Source: JAEUHO01 sp046350655 (GTDB lineage Bacteria > Planctomycetota > PLA2 > JAEUHO01). From it: DNA of 64,000 nucleotides. Both the position numbers and the translations under genes were made by a program. The stretch covers positions 186,001 through 250,000 of the forward strand of contig JAXMAB010000008.1 in the NCBI GenBank assembly GCA_046350655.1. Reading direction: 5' to 3'. This document shows positions 10,601 to 17,937 of the stretch, piece by piece; the stretch's first letter is position 1, and every line of letters begins with the position of its first letter. The notes beneath the pieces were generated by a model. It saw nothing but the letters and a program-made list of their open reading frames with translations. It was not told the origin of the DNA and did no database searches.

Positions 10601-13205
10601 GGACCCGGGCAACTACGTCGGCAACGCCCTGCAGCTCTACCGGCCGACGAAGGACTTCCGCGTCCTCGAGGCGCTCGCCGACGGCGTCACGGGGCACGCG
10701 CCCGAGGCGGTCTACCGCTACCTCCAGCAGGTGACGTCGATCGTCGGCGACATCCACGAGGAGGCGACGTGCGACGCGCTCGGCGAACGCCTCGCCGCGG
10801 CGCTCGCGAAGGCGACCCGCGACGTGGACCGTCGCGCGCTGCGGCTCGTCCTCTCCGCCGTCCACGCGCGCGCGGCCGCCGTCCCGAAGGCGGACCCGGC
10901 GCAGGGACGCAAGGCCCTGTCCGCGTTGACCGCGGCGTTCGAGGGCGGCCTCGTCCCCGGCGAGCGTCTCCTGTTCGCCCGCCACCTCGCGACCCTGCAG
11001 CCGTCCGTCCCCGGCGTCGCCGAGGAGCAGATGAGGCAGCTGCTCGCGCTCCGCGCCGGCTCCGACGGCGACCGCAACGAGCGCCTGGCCCTCGACCGCA
11101 CGATCGCGGACGTCCTGTGGGCGCGCGGTCGGCACGACGAGGCCGCGGACCGGCTGTCGGCGGCGCTCGACGCGATCCGCGCCGAGGTCGGCGGCACGCT
11201 GCCGCCCGACGCGTTCGACGACTACGGCACCCTCCTCGGCTGGTGGCAGTCGATGGGGCGCTTCCGCGTCGCCGAGGACCGCCTGCGCGGCGACCTCGCG
11301 AAGGAGACGCGGTCGATGCGCCGCGAGCAACTGCGCCTGCGGCTCTTCCAGCTCTACGGCGCGGCGCTCGCGAACGGGGCCACGCTCTCGCTGGGCGGCG
11401 GCGTCGCGCTCTTCCGCGCGGGTTCCGCCGAGCTCGAGCAGTACCTGCTCGAGGGCCCGGCCTACCTCCTGGGCGAGGCGGCGCAGGCCCACGCGGCGCT
11501 GTCCGAGGCCGCGACCAGGTCCGCCCCGTCGGCGGACCCGGGCGCCGCGTACCTCGCGTTCGCGCGCGCGCGGCTCGCGACGCTGACCGAGCGGGTCCCG
11601 CAGGACGCGATGGACCTCCTGCAGCTCGTCCTCGCGCACCTCGAGCGCGTCGCGGGGCCCCGCGCGGCCCTCGAGCTCGCGCTCGACGCGTACGACCGGG
11701 ACCTCCCGTGGCGCCACCGCAACCACCAGGGCGTCTGGGACCGCTTCTCGGGCAACCTCGCCGAATGGCGGCGCGTCGCGGCGGACGCCCGCGACCTCGA
11801 GCGCCGGCTGCTCCCGATCGTGCTGAAGCACCTCGAGGAGGAGCTCTCGGCCGGACAGCAGGGCGCGAACGCGTTCTGCCACGTCCGCAACACGACGTTC
11901 TGGACCGCGCACCGCCGCGACTTCCTCGCCGTCGCGAAGAAGGTGGCCGAGGTGAACGCCGGCCGCCCCGAGGTGGCGCTGTCGGTCGCGCGATACCTGG
12001 CCGACGGGCTGGAGGACCGCGCCGAGGCCATCGCGACGCTCGAGATGGTGCTCGCGCAGGGTCGCGACCCCGAGCCGGTGCGCCACACGCTGACGACGTG
12101 GCTGCGCGACGCGGGCCGCTTCGCCGACGCGTGGCCCCACGCGCAGCGCCTGGTCGCCGAGCGGCCGACGAACGCCGCGTACCGCTTCCTCGCGGCCGAC
12201 GTCCTGCACGGGCTCCGCCGCGCGGCGGACGTCCGCGCGCTGCTCGAGGCCGGCGTCGCGCCGGCGAAGGCCGAGAAGCTCTGGGTCGACGACCTCGCCG
12301 CGGCGTACGGCAAGAAGGCGCTCGAGGTGGGCCACCCCGACCTCGCGGTCCTGTGGACCGAGGAGGCGCTGCAGCTGCGCCGCGACGCCGGCGGGTCGGT
12401 CTCGGGCGTGCAGCCCGAGCTCGCCGCGTGGTACGGGACGCTCGCGCGGGCACGCTCGGCCCGCGGGGAGACCGACGCCGCGGTGAAGGCCGCGACGGCG
12501 GCCGTGGTCGCGTGGGGGAACGACCAGCGCCAGCGGGGCGAGGCCCTCGACGCGCTGCGCGCGGTGCTTGCCGCCGCGAACGACCTCGAGGCGTGGCAGG
12601 GCCGGTACGACGCGGAGGTCGCCGCCGCCGGCACCGACGCGCCGGTGCTGCGCAAGGCGCTCGCGGCCGTCTGGACCGACCGCGGCCGCAACGACCTCGC
12701 GGTCGCGCAACTGCGGCTCGCCCGCGACCTCGACCCCCTCGACGGCGAGACCCACGGGCTCCTCGTCCAGGCCCTCGACCGTCTCGGCGACGCGAAGGGC
12801 GCGCTCGACGCGCTGTTCGCCTCCGTGCGGCTCGCGCCGCGGAACCTCCAGGCCTACGCCGACCTCGCGGCGCGGTTCGACCGCGTGGGCGACGCCGTGG
12901 CCGGCGAACGCGCGCGCACCAACCTCGTCGAGGCCGCCCCGAGCGAGCCCGAGGGCCACCGGATGCTCGCGGCGATCCGCGCGTCGGCGGGCCGCCTCGA
13001 CCTCGCGGCCGAGCGCTGGCGCCAGGTCGTCCGCGTCCGCCCCGACGACCCGACGGGCTGGCTGTCGCTCGCCGACACGCTGACGCGTCTCGGCGACGCC
13101 GCGGGCGCGCGCAAGACGCTCGAACACGTCCTCTCGCGCACGTGGGAGGAACGCTTCGGCGACGTGAAGCAGCAGGCGGCGCAACGGCTCGCCCAGTTGC
13201 GGTGA
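4626..13205 (+). CDS. giant secreted FecR-VIT-VWA protein with C-terminal TPR solenoid
   Basis: This 2,859-residue protein starts at ATG 4626, four bases after GGAGG. Residues 1-22 are a signal peptide. Residues about 30-120 look like a FecR domain (QGVALVRPVGRERWTPLDE, then LLFPGDVVRTE and the GARLVVGPGAMLEL core). Residues about 180-310 are a VIT domain, as in inter-alpha-trypsin-inhibitor-like proteins. A von Willebrand A domain follows, with an intact MIDAS motif DTSGS (Asp426, Ser428, Ser430). Residues about 860-1000 are a disordered Pro/Ala/Asp linker. The last ~1,700 residues are helical repeats, becoming clear TPRs near the C-terminus (LDPLDGETHGLLVQALDRLG). VIT-VWA proteins are known in Planctomycetes and often bind metal-dependent protein ligands. 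This one is much longer than usual, possibly by fusion of a VIT/VWA protein with a TPR protein. No frameshift was seen along its length. Confidence 0.88.
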   Translation: MRRTVPFVLAAMALGLVAPRPGVAGTLKDDGRAGLVTAMQGVALVRPVGRERWTPLDERALLFPGDVVRTEARGANALEVRTKDGARLVVGPGAMLELPNEGGLRVMRGELEVKAGAAAAKVTGTGGFTKDVAATAWLRATDTTTTELAAEPKWLTGYRSSTSEEWMGSLLANVDGKNVALSVGYHKVTVEIRDQIARTTVEESFVNATDGTLEGTFSFPLPADASISGFGMWIGDELVEADLVEKERARAIYEDILRRKRDPGLLEWEGGNLFKARVFPIFPHSEKRIRIRYTQVLPLEGETYRYRYALRSELLRANPLRELSMAVNVTSAATIADVSSATHPVVVRKTEHEAVAEFGAQQYVPERDFELAVTVGRGPGVAALSHRRGEDGFFMLLVAPPDPAASGWQRDLVPDGAPLDLVFVADTSGSMDPAARAAQSAFLAAMLAQLSEKDRFRLMACDVEPVWVVEAPTPASPAAAEKALAALDARYSLGWTDLDRAFAALIGKVAAGTQVVYVGDGVPTSGDADAVATADRLKRAAAGTGATFHAVTTSASYETVVLDALASVGGGSVRRAEGAPAGAAKALLGEVARPGLRGAKVEIQGVPTARVYPETLPNAPLGTQQVVLGRFLPGATASTATVVVTGTVAGQPVRFTSPLAVPAADEGNSFLPRLWARRHLDVLLAQGRSPAVKDEVVAFSREYQIMTPYTSFLVLENDEDRATYGVERTVKMRDAERFFADARDKAALEIARQQTAAAKGWRLGLRREILRDIAGLRRDREVPTPVAEGRVELEADGLFTREYGLGTGGSAGRRLHFASREAGAKSGEDWSGTVDGLAARSEAKLADFAGPMPAPTAAAPMMAPGAPPGDDPGMAESDGAEAGDDGESPEATDADAPAEERLDKAKDVSRRVMDRRAGAWNRRGLGQASTAAWTGAYDFKPAGARGDAGRSAPRYDAAALGFPGLGAPPKPPEDETDPKDWPAEAVAAVRALDRRPALAALDGALRVTRTTESLQPLRGTVAGRDRATAIGTARTFLTRYDGSQGMPFTTWLSETERAVLADARRLGRKRAAADADRGWAWLPVGDFSLGGVLRSLARHGKPPTVTREGDLLTLTFATDAETPHLTRYVIDTKRKVLVELAEGTADRGSSSRRFADFVEVAGAWWATRVEQLDAEGQRTSRETLVVEKLDAAAYRTAFDAAVAATADGVFLATAEPTALAAKQAVHDGKATLADRLVIVLEHGAYGRFDDLWKAWADVEPFLTGKPGADWMRLALLGRSRRGAELLPAVEAMAKAVAAGTDPADVARAQLLMADARSLGATAHLGVVRTLLPVFARPGPYADLLPKAAARQLADALGEAGDGLAELAARKALHDAEPDALDAVLGYANALRQREDLLGALETVTARLANGGPWTLGEADQLRSHRVGWLQELRDLPELARTAEAWVAANPRATVAYQIRLTTQYLTGKDADADRFVVAQLAAPFPAKPDEAVDAAREAAVSFALGQGWNFWAQAVPVATRAALAELALRSAHADGVERRWAQQLLHDWRFRQTEEARGVLATLRKELTAPGAAAALPRARLADWVHLTVEGLDEAAKTALVDALKARWRAAPDDVERDAIAGLVLTLLPSDGRAEPRIVFLRERFERADAGHRLAAAAELLDALTSAPWEAAREDEAFALAAARLDPAPKDAAATAQRAAVAATSARTLSAWVHEGRRLAALGTPEAQRARTRAAALEAGKAALAKARAETAARLATAVAASQPPLRTWYEVERLGYAAETLADLARVEGEAREVLEAVPAGSVEPLDAHLADRAAGVLAYVATRRTAPAGLADRVLALFRARIVAEDRLLDDRREVFALLVALDRVDELEAALNAWIRPDVVNTDLRVALARVQAEKGDLKAAAATLEAAATVGDLDASAWGSLAGWYLVLKEDARRDAALDRVLGAEQAWQLQQRLWQEAARVSRSGGGVPAELDPEMLRVLRFLLTKAEDPGNYVGNALQLYRPTKDFRVLEALADGVTGHAPEAVYRYLQQVTSIVGDIHEEATCDALGERLAAALAKATRDVDRRALRLVLSAVHARAAAVPKADPAQGRKALSALTAAFEGGLVPGERLLFARHLATLQPSVPGVAEEQMRQLLALRAGSDGDRNERLALDRTIADVLWARGRHDEAADRLSAALDAIRAEVGGTLPPDAFDDYGTLLGWWQSMGRFRVAEDRLRGDLAKETRSMRREQLRLRLFQLYGAALANGATLSLGGGVALFRAGSAELEQYLLEGPAYLLGEAAQAHAALSEAATRSAPSADPGAAYLAFARARLATLTERVPQDAMDLLQLVLAHLERVAGPRAALELALDAYDRDLPWRHRNHQGVWDRFSGNLAEWRRVAADARDLERRLLPIVLKHLEEELSAGQQGANAFCHVRNTTFWTAHRRDFLAVAKKVAEVNAGRPEVALSVARYLADGLEDRAEAIATLEMVLAQGRDPEPVRHTLTTWLRDAGRFADAWPHAQRLVAERPTNAAYRFLAADVLHGLRRAADVRALLEAGVAPAKAEKLWVDDLAAAYGKKALEVGHPDLAVLWTEEALQLRRDAGGSVSGVQPELAAWYGTLARARSARGETDAAVKAATAAVVAWGNDQRQRGEALDALRAVLAAANDLEAWQGRYDAEVAAAGTDAPVLRKALAAVWTDRGRNDLAVAQLRLARDLDPLDGETHGLLVQALDRLGDAKGALDALFASVRLAPRNLQAYADLAARFDRVGDAVAGERARTNLVEAAPSEPEGHRMLAAIRASAGRLDLAAERWRQVVRVRPDDPTGWLSLADTLTRLGDAAGARKTLEHVLSRTWEERFGDVKQQAAQRLAQLR

Positions 13206-13221
13206 CGGTCGGGGTTCGGGA

Positions 13222-13253
13222 CCGCGAGGCCCGGCGGCCGCCGGGCCTCGCGG
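13222..13253. terminator. perfect 32-bp palindrome built from two head-to-head GGGCCTCGCG motifs; possible terminator
   Basis: The arms CCGCGAGGCCCGGCGG (13222-13237) and its exact reverse complement (13238-13253) are contiguous, giving a perfect palindrome 17 bases after the stop of the giant gene. Each arm holds one copy of the dispersed decamer. No T-run follows, so intrinsic termination is plausible but unproven; a protein-binding site is an alternative. Confidence 0.5.
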
Positions 13254-13352
13254 CCCATGCCCTCGACGAGGCTCCCGACCTCGCCGATCGACCTCGCGTC
13301 CGCGGCGCGGAGGGGCGTGGTGCGCGTGCAAGGGCTACGTCGCGCGCACGCG

Positions 13353-13372
13353 GTGCAACACGAACGTTGCGC
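13353..13372. promoter_or_regulatory. inverted repeat upstream of the octaheme cytochrome gene
   Basis: Arms GTGCAAC and GTTGCGC (seven pairs including one G-T) flank a six-base spacer, 17 bases before the ATG at 13390. A related palindrome, CGTTGCAACG, occurs at 15259-15268 just after the same gene. A regulator site is possible; no protein partner can be named. Confidence 0.3.
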
Positions 13373-13389
13373 GGCGCGGCTCGGGGACG

Positions 13390-15252
13390 ATGCACGCGAC
13401 GGCTGCGTTCCCACGACGCGTGCGTCGCGCCGTGCTCCCCGCCGTCGGCCTCCTCGTCGCGGCGGCGCTGTCGGCATGCGGTGAGGCGCCGCCGCCGGCG
13501 CCGCGGGCGGGGGCCGCCGCCGCGGAGCGGGTCCGGTGCGGCGGGTGCCACGCGAACGAGGCGAGCGCGTGGGCCGGGTCGCCGCACGCGCGGCACGCCG
13601 TCGCGGTCGCGACGCCCGAGGGCGGCGCCGACGCGGCGATCGGGTCGCACTGGATGCAGGCGTACCTGCGGAAGGACGCGGACGGCGTCCACCGGATCGT
13701 CCCGACGTGCTTCGACCTGCGGGAGCGGCGGTGGCGGCCGGTGACGGACGTGCTCGCGGCGATCGCCGGAGGGGACGCGGGGCTCGTGACCGGGCCGTTG
13801 CCGGCCGTGGGGTCGCGGTCGTTCGACGCGGACTGCGCGGGGTGTCACGCGAGCGGCGCGCACGCGCGGTTCGACACCGTCGAGGGGCGCCTCGTGTCCT
13901 CGTGGCGCGACCTCGCGATCGACTGCGAGGCGTGCCACGGCGCGGCGGAGGGGCACCGGACCGGCCGGCCGGGGACGATCGTGCGGCTGCAGGACCTCAC
14001 GCCGCGCGGGCAGGTGATGGTGTGCGGGCGGTGCCACGGCGGGCCCGCGAGCGACGGCGACCTCGGGCCGACGGAGGCCGCGACGGGGCTCGCGCGGCTC
14101 GGCGACCACGCGGCGCTGTTCCCCGACGGCACCGCGGGCGGGCAGACGTACCAGGTGGCGTCGTTCGTGCGGAGCCGGTGTTTCCTCGAGGGCGGGCTCA
14201 CGTGCACGGGGTGCCACGACGCGCACGGGAGGACGCTGCGCCACGGGGGCGACGTCGACGCGACGTGCGCGGGGTGCCACGCGGACCGCGTGGGCGCGGC
14301 GCACAGCCATCACGACCCCGCGGGGCGCGGCGGGTCGTGTGTGGCGTGCCACCTGCCGACGTTGTTGTCGGGGCTGCTCCGGCAGCAGCACGACCACCAC
14401 GTGGGCGTGCCCGCGCCGGGCGTCGCGGGCACGCGCGACGCGTGCTCGGCGTGCCACGCCGACCGCGAGCCCGCGGCGCTGCGCGCGGCGTTCGCCGCGT
14501 GGTGGGGGCCCGTGCCGGCGCGACGCGACGCCGTGGTCGCCGCGGTCACCGCGCTGCGGCGCGGCGACCCGGAGGCCGCCGCCGCGTTCGCGGCGCTCGC
14601 CGACGACCCCGACGCCCACGTGCGCGCGACGGGCGCGCGCGCGGGCCGGCCGCTCGCGGCCTACGTCCGGGACCCGTCGCCCGACGTCCGCGCGGCGGCG
14701 GTGCGGGCGGCGGCGACGACGGCCTCGAGCGACGACGTCGCGGCGTTCCTGCACGACGCCGAGCCGCGGGTCCGCGGGGAGGCCGCGACGGTGCTCGCGC
14801 TGCGCGGCGACCCGCGCGCGCGCGAGTTCGACGACGACCTCGTGCGCCTCGCGCGGGGCGACCGCGAGCACGTGCTCGTGCGCTACGCGCTGGCCCTCGC
14901 GCGCCTGCACGACCACCGGCCGGCGGACGCGCTGCGGTTCGTCGAACAGGCCCTCGTGTTCGAGACCCGGTCGCCGGACCTGTGGTTCGTCGCCGCGGAG
15001 GCGCACCGCGTCGCGCACCGCGAGCCGCCGTTCCGCGCGGCCGTCACCCGCGGCGTCGCGCTCGTCGGCGACGCGATCGCGCGCGGCGAGCCCGCCGAGG
15101 CCGCGCTCGGGCGGTTCGTCGCCGCGCAGATCGACGGCGGGCGCGGCGCGCTGGCCGCCGCGATCCTCGCGGAGGCGGCCGACGCGCTGCCCGACCCCGA
15201 GGTGCGGGCCCGGTTCGCGGCGCTGCGCGACCGGCTCGGCGGGCCGCGATGA
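13390..15252 (+). CDS. octaheme c-type cytochrome lipoprotein with C-terminal HEAT/TPR-like repeats
   Basis: This 620-residue protein has a lipoprotein signal (LSAC, Cys30) and eight CXXCH haem-binding motifs between Cys50 and Cys352: CGGCH, CAGCH, CEACH, CGRCH, CTGCH, CAGCH, CVACH and CSACH. The C-terminal part (about 380-620) is an Ala/Arg/Asp-rich helical solenoid with HEAT-like (DPDAHVRATGARAG) and TPR-like units. Family knowledge: octahaem cytochromes of this layout act in periplasmic electron transfer or reduction of small oxyanions; the fused solenoid suggests docking to a partner. It opens the ten-gene plus-strand run that ends with the nitrilase, and the DAHP synthase follows after 112 bases. 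Start ATG 13390 has a weak GGGGA upstream. Substrate unknown. Confidence 0.88.
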   Translation: MHATAAFPRRVRRAVLPAVGLLVAAALSACGEAPPPAPRAGAAAAERVRCGGCHANEASAWAGSPHARHAVAVATPEGGADAAIGSHWMQAYLRKDADGVHRIVPTCFDLRERRWRPVTDVLAAIAGGDAGLVTGPLPAVGSRSFDADCAGCHASGAHARFDTVEGRLVSSWRDLAIDCEACHGAAEGHRTGRPGTIVRLQDLTPRGQVMVCGRCHGGPASDGDLGPTEAATGLARLGDHAALFPDGTAGGQTYQVASFVRSRCFLEGGLTCTGCHDAHGRTLRHGGDVDATCAGCHADRVGAAHSHHDPAGRGGSCVACHLPTLLSGLLRQQHDHHVGVPAPGVAGTRDACSACHADREPAALRAAFAAWWGPVPARRDAVVAAVTALRRGDPEAAAAFAALADDPDAHVRATGARAGRPLAAYVRDPSPDVRAAAVRAAATTASSDDVAAFLHDAEPRVRGEAATVLALRGDPRAREFDDDLVRLARGDREHVLVRYALALARLHDHRPADALRFVEQALVFETRSPDLWFVAAEAHRVAHREPPFRAAVTRGVALVGDAIARGEPAEAALGRFVAAQIDGGRGALAAAILAEAADALPDPEVRARFAALRDRLGGPR

Positions 15253-15334
15253 GCCCGCCGTTGCAACGCTAACGATGCAATCACGATGCGTCGGCGCGCA
15301 CGGGGAATGTCGCGCGCACGTTCGCGTTGCGTCA

Positions 15335-15355
15335 CCGGCGACGTGACGTCGCCGG
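15335..15355 (+). promoter_or_regulatory. hairpin overlapping the ribosome-binding site of the DAHP synthase gene
   Basis: CCGGCGACGT (15335-15344) and ACGTCGCCGG (15346-15355) are perfect complements around a single G. The right arm runs into the GGGAG ribosome site (15354-15358) that precedes the GTG at 15365. In RNA this could partly occlude initiation, or it could be a dimeric repressor site. Structure is seen; function is inferred. Confidence 0.4.
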
Positions 15356-15364
15356 GAGCCCGTC

Positions 15365-16258
15365 GTGGCCGAACCTGCCGTCGGTGGTGCAGCGCGGAGC
15401 CGTGGTCGGCCCGTGCGCCTGGTGGTGCGGACGGGGCAGCCGGCGTGGGAGGGGAACCTCCTCACGCGCGTCGTCACCGTGGGGGACGTCGCCGTCGGCG
15501 GGCCGGACCCGGTCGTGATCGCGGGGCCGTGCGCGGTCGAGTCGCGCGCGCAGACCCTCGAGCTCGCGCACGCGGTGAAGGCCGCCGGCGCGACGATGCT
15601 GCGCGGCGGCGCGTTCAAGCCCCGCACGAGCCCGTACGACTTCCAGGGGCTCGGCCGCGCGGGGCTCGAGATTCTCGCGGAGGCGCGGGCCGCGACCGGG
15701 CTCCCCGTCGTCACCGAGGTGCTCGACCCGCGCGACGTCGCGATGGTCGCCGAGCTGGCCGACGTGTTCCAGATCGGCGCGCGCAACATGCAGAACTACC
15801 CGCTGCTGCGCGAGGTCGGGCGCGCGGGCAAGCCCGTGCTCCTCAAGCGGCACTGGGCCGCGACGCTGCTCGAGTGGCTCTGCGCCGCCGAGTACGTCGC
15901 CGTCGAGGGCAACCTCGACGTCATCCTGTGCGAGCGCGGCATCCGCACGTTCACCCACACCGACTACAACCGCAACACGCTCGACCTCAACGTGGTGCCG
16001 GCGGTGCGGCAGATGTCGTTCCTGCCGGTCGTCGTCGACCCGAGCCACGCGACCGGCGTGGCCTCGCTCGTCCCGCCGGTGTGCTTCGCGTCGGTCGCCG
16101 CGGGCGCCCACGGGCTGCTCGTCGAGGTGCTCGGCGAGCACACGCGGCCCGAGGACGCGCTGTCGGACGGCCACCAGTCGATCCGCCCCTCGGTCCTCGC
16201 CGACGTCGTCGCGCGGCTGCGCACGTTCGTCCCCGCGCCCGCGGGAGCGCCTGCGTGA
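15365..16258 (+). CDS. aroF: 3-deoxy-7-phosphoheptulonate (DAHP) synthase, type I-beta
   Basis: It catalyses the first step of the shikimate pathway, condensing phosphoenolpyruvate with erythrose 4-phosphate. The 297-residue sequence carries the family motifs AGPCAVES, RGGAFKPRTSPYDFQGLG, ARNMQNYPLL, KPVLLKR, CERGIRTF and VDPSHATG, which include the PEP- and metal-binding residues. It belongs to the short KDO8P-synthase-like subtype, with no fused chorismate mutase. The first 35 residues form a short N-terminal extension, too short for a clear ferredoxin-like regulatory domain. The GTG start has GGGAG six bases upstream. Its stop overlaps the next gene's GTG by four bases, which ties an anabolic cytosolic enzyme to a series of exported redox proteins. 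Whether it is the only DAHP synthase in the genome cannot be seen. Confidence 0.93.
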   Translation: MAEPAVGGAARSRGRPVRLVVRTGQPAWEGNLLTRVVTVGDVAVGGPDPVVIAGPCAVESRAQTLELAHAVKAAGATMLRGGAFKPRTSPYDFQGLGRAGLEILAEARAATGLPVVTEVLDPRDVAMVAELADVFQIGARNMQNYPLLREVGRAGKPVLLKRHWAATLLEWLCAAEYVAVEGNLDVILCERGIRTFTHTDYNRNTLDLNVVPAVRQMSFLPVVVDPSHATGVASLVPPVCFASVAAGAHGLLVEVLGEHTRPEDALSDGHQSIRPSVLADVVARLRTFVPAPAGAPA

Positions 16259-17937
16259 CCGCGGCCCGCGCCCGTGCCGCCGCCCTCGGCGTGGCCTCGG
16301 CGCTCGCGCTCCTCGCCGCGTGCGGCGGCGAGCCCGCGCCCGCGCCGACGGGCGCGACGGCGACCGCCGCCGGCGACACGACCGGCCTGCTGCGCGACGC
16401 CACCGCCCGCAGCGGCCTCGCGTTCGTGCACCACGTCGGCGACGGGAAGCTCGACAACCTCGTCGAGGCCGTCGGCGCGGGCGGCTGCGTCCTCGACGTC
16501 GACGGCGACGGCCGCCTCGACGTCTACCTCGTGGACCAGGGCTGGCATCCCGACGTGAGCACCGGGCCGAAGCCGGACGTCGCGGCGCGCAGCGCGCTGT
16601 ACCGCAACGTCGGCGACGGCCGCTTCGAGGACGTCACCGCGCGGGCGGGCGTCGGCGACCCGGGCTTCGCGTTCGGCGCGATCGCGGGCGACGTCGACGG
16701 CGACGGCCGCACCGACCTCTACGTGTACGGGCTCGGCCCCAACCACCTCTACCGCAACCTCGGCGACGGCCGGTTCGAGGACGTCACGGCGAAGGCCGGC
16801 GTCGGCGACCCGCGGGCGTCCGTCGCCGCCGCCTTCCTCGACGCGGACCACGACGGCGACCTCGACCTCTACGTCGGCAACTACGTCACGTTCGACGTGG
16901 AGTACCGCCTCCACTACGCGCCGGACGGCTTCCCGGGCCCGCTCGCGTTCGCGCCGCAGCCCGACGCCTTCTACCGCAACCGCGGCGACGGCACGTTCGA
17001 GGACGCGACCGCGGTATCGGGCATCGACCGCATCGCGCCCGGCCGCGCCATGGGCGTCGCGGTGCTCGACGCCGACGGCGACGGGCACCCCGACCTCTAC
17101 GTCGCGAACGACGCGTCGGCCAACTTCCTCTTCCTGAACGACGGGAAGGGCGCCTTCCGCGAGGCGGGCGTCGCGTCGGGCACGGCCTTCGGCTTCCACG
17201 GCGAGGCCACGTCGTCGATGGCCGGCGCGGTCGGCGACGTCGACGGCGACGGCCGCCCCGACCTGCTCGTGACCGACGGCGCGTTCGGCTCGCTCTACCG
17301 CAACCTCGGCGGGGGGAAGTTCCAGGACCGGGTCCGCGCGGCCGGGTTCGCGCAGCACGCGTCGGCCTGGGCCCACTGGGGCGCCGTCCTCGCCGACTTC
17401 GACGACGACGGCGCGGTGGACGTCTTCGCGGCCGGCGCCGACCTCCACTACGCGACCGGCCGCCCCGACCTCCTCCTGCGCAACCGGGGCGACGGCACGT
17501 TCGAGGACCTCGCCGACGCCGGCGGGCCGTACTTCCGCCGCGAGACCGTGAGTCGCGCGGCCCTCGCCCTCGACGTGGACGACGACGGGCGCCTCGACCT
17601 CCTCGTCACGCGCGTCGGCGCGGGCCCCGTGCTCCTGCGCAACGCCGGCGTGCCCGGGCACCACGGCGTCACGATCGCGCTCGTCGGCGCGCCGGCGGGC
17701 CGCGACGCGGTGGGCGCGCGGGTCGTCGTCGAGGCCGGCGGCCGCCGGACCGAACGCGTGCACCAGCTCGCGACGGGCTACCTCGGCCAACACGACCCGC
17801 GCGAGCACTTCGGCCTCGGCGGCGCGACGAAGGTGGACCGGCTCGAGGTGACGTGGGCCGACGGCACGGTCACGACGCGCACCGACCTCGCGGCCGACCG
17901 CGTGTGGCGCATCGAGCAGGGAGCCCCGAGCCGATGA
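16255..17937 (+). CDS. CRTAC1-like lipoprotein: FG-GAP/VCBS propeller with ASPIC/UnbV C-terminus
   Basis: This 560-residue protein starts at a GTG overlapping the aroF stop (GTGA), eight bases after GGGAG. The lipobox LAAC puts the lipidated cysteine at residue 23. Residues about 60-470 contain repeated calcium-loop units such as DVDGDGRLDVYLVD, DVDGDGRTDLYVYG and DADHDGDLDLYVGN, each followed by LYRNxGDGxFEDVT, typical of a seven-bladed FG-GAP/VCBS propeller. Residues about 475-555 match ASPIC/UnbV (VGARVVVEAGG, QLATGYLGQHDPREHFGLG). The family is common in Planctomycetes and Acidobacteria and often sits beside multihaem cytochromes. The biochemical role is not established; it is presumably a cell-surface binding or scaffold protein here. 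Translationally coupled on both sides. Confidence 0.9.
   Translation: MTAARARAAALGVASALALLAACGGEPAPAPTGATATAAGDTTGLLRDATARSGLAFVHHVGDGKLDNLVEAVGAGGCVLDVDGDGRLDVYLVDQGWHPDVSTGPKPDVAARSALYRNVGDGRFEDVTARAGVGDPGFAFGAIAGDVDGDGRTDLYVYGLGPNHLYRNLGDGRFEDVTAKAGVGDPRASVAAAFLDADHDGDLDLYVGNYVTFDVEYRLHYAPDGFPGPLAFAPQPDAFYRNRGDGTFEDATAVSGIDRIAPGRAMGVAVLDADGDGHPDLYVANDASANFLFLNDGKGAFREAGVASGTAFGFHGEATSSMAGAVGDVDGDGRPDLLVTDGAFGSLYRNLGGGKFQDRVRAAGFAQHASAWAHWGAVLADFDDDGAVDVFAAGADLHYATGRPDLLLRNRGDGTFEDLADAGGPYFRRETVSRAALALDVDDDGRLDLLVTRVGAGPVLLRNAGVPGHHGVTIALVGAPAGRDAVGARVVVEAGGRRTERVHQLATGYLGQHDPREHFGLGGATKVDRLEVTWADGTVTTRTDLAADRVWRIEQGAPSR

Noticed and set aside
4338..13331. Minus-strand open frame continuing for thousands of codons opposite the giant VIT/VWA gene
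   Set aside because: Its composition (repeated GRRRE, RVHDV, HAVRP) is that of an antisense frame of GC-rich codons. The plus-strand frame has clear VIT, VWA and TPR domains and a good ribosome site. Only the part after 4337 on the minus strand (the LRR protein) is real.
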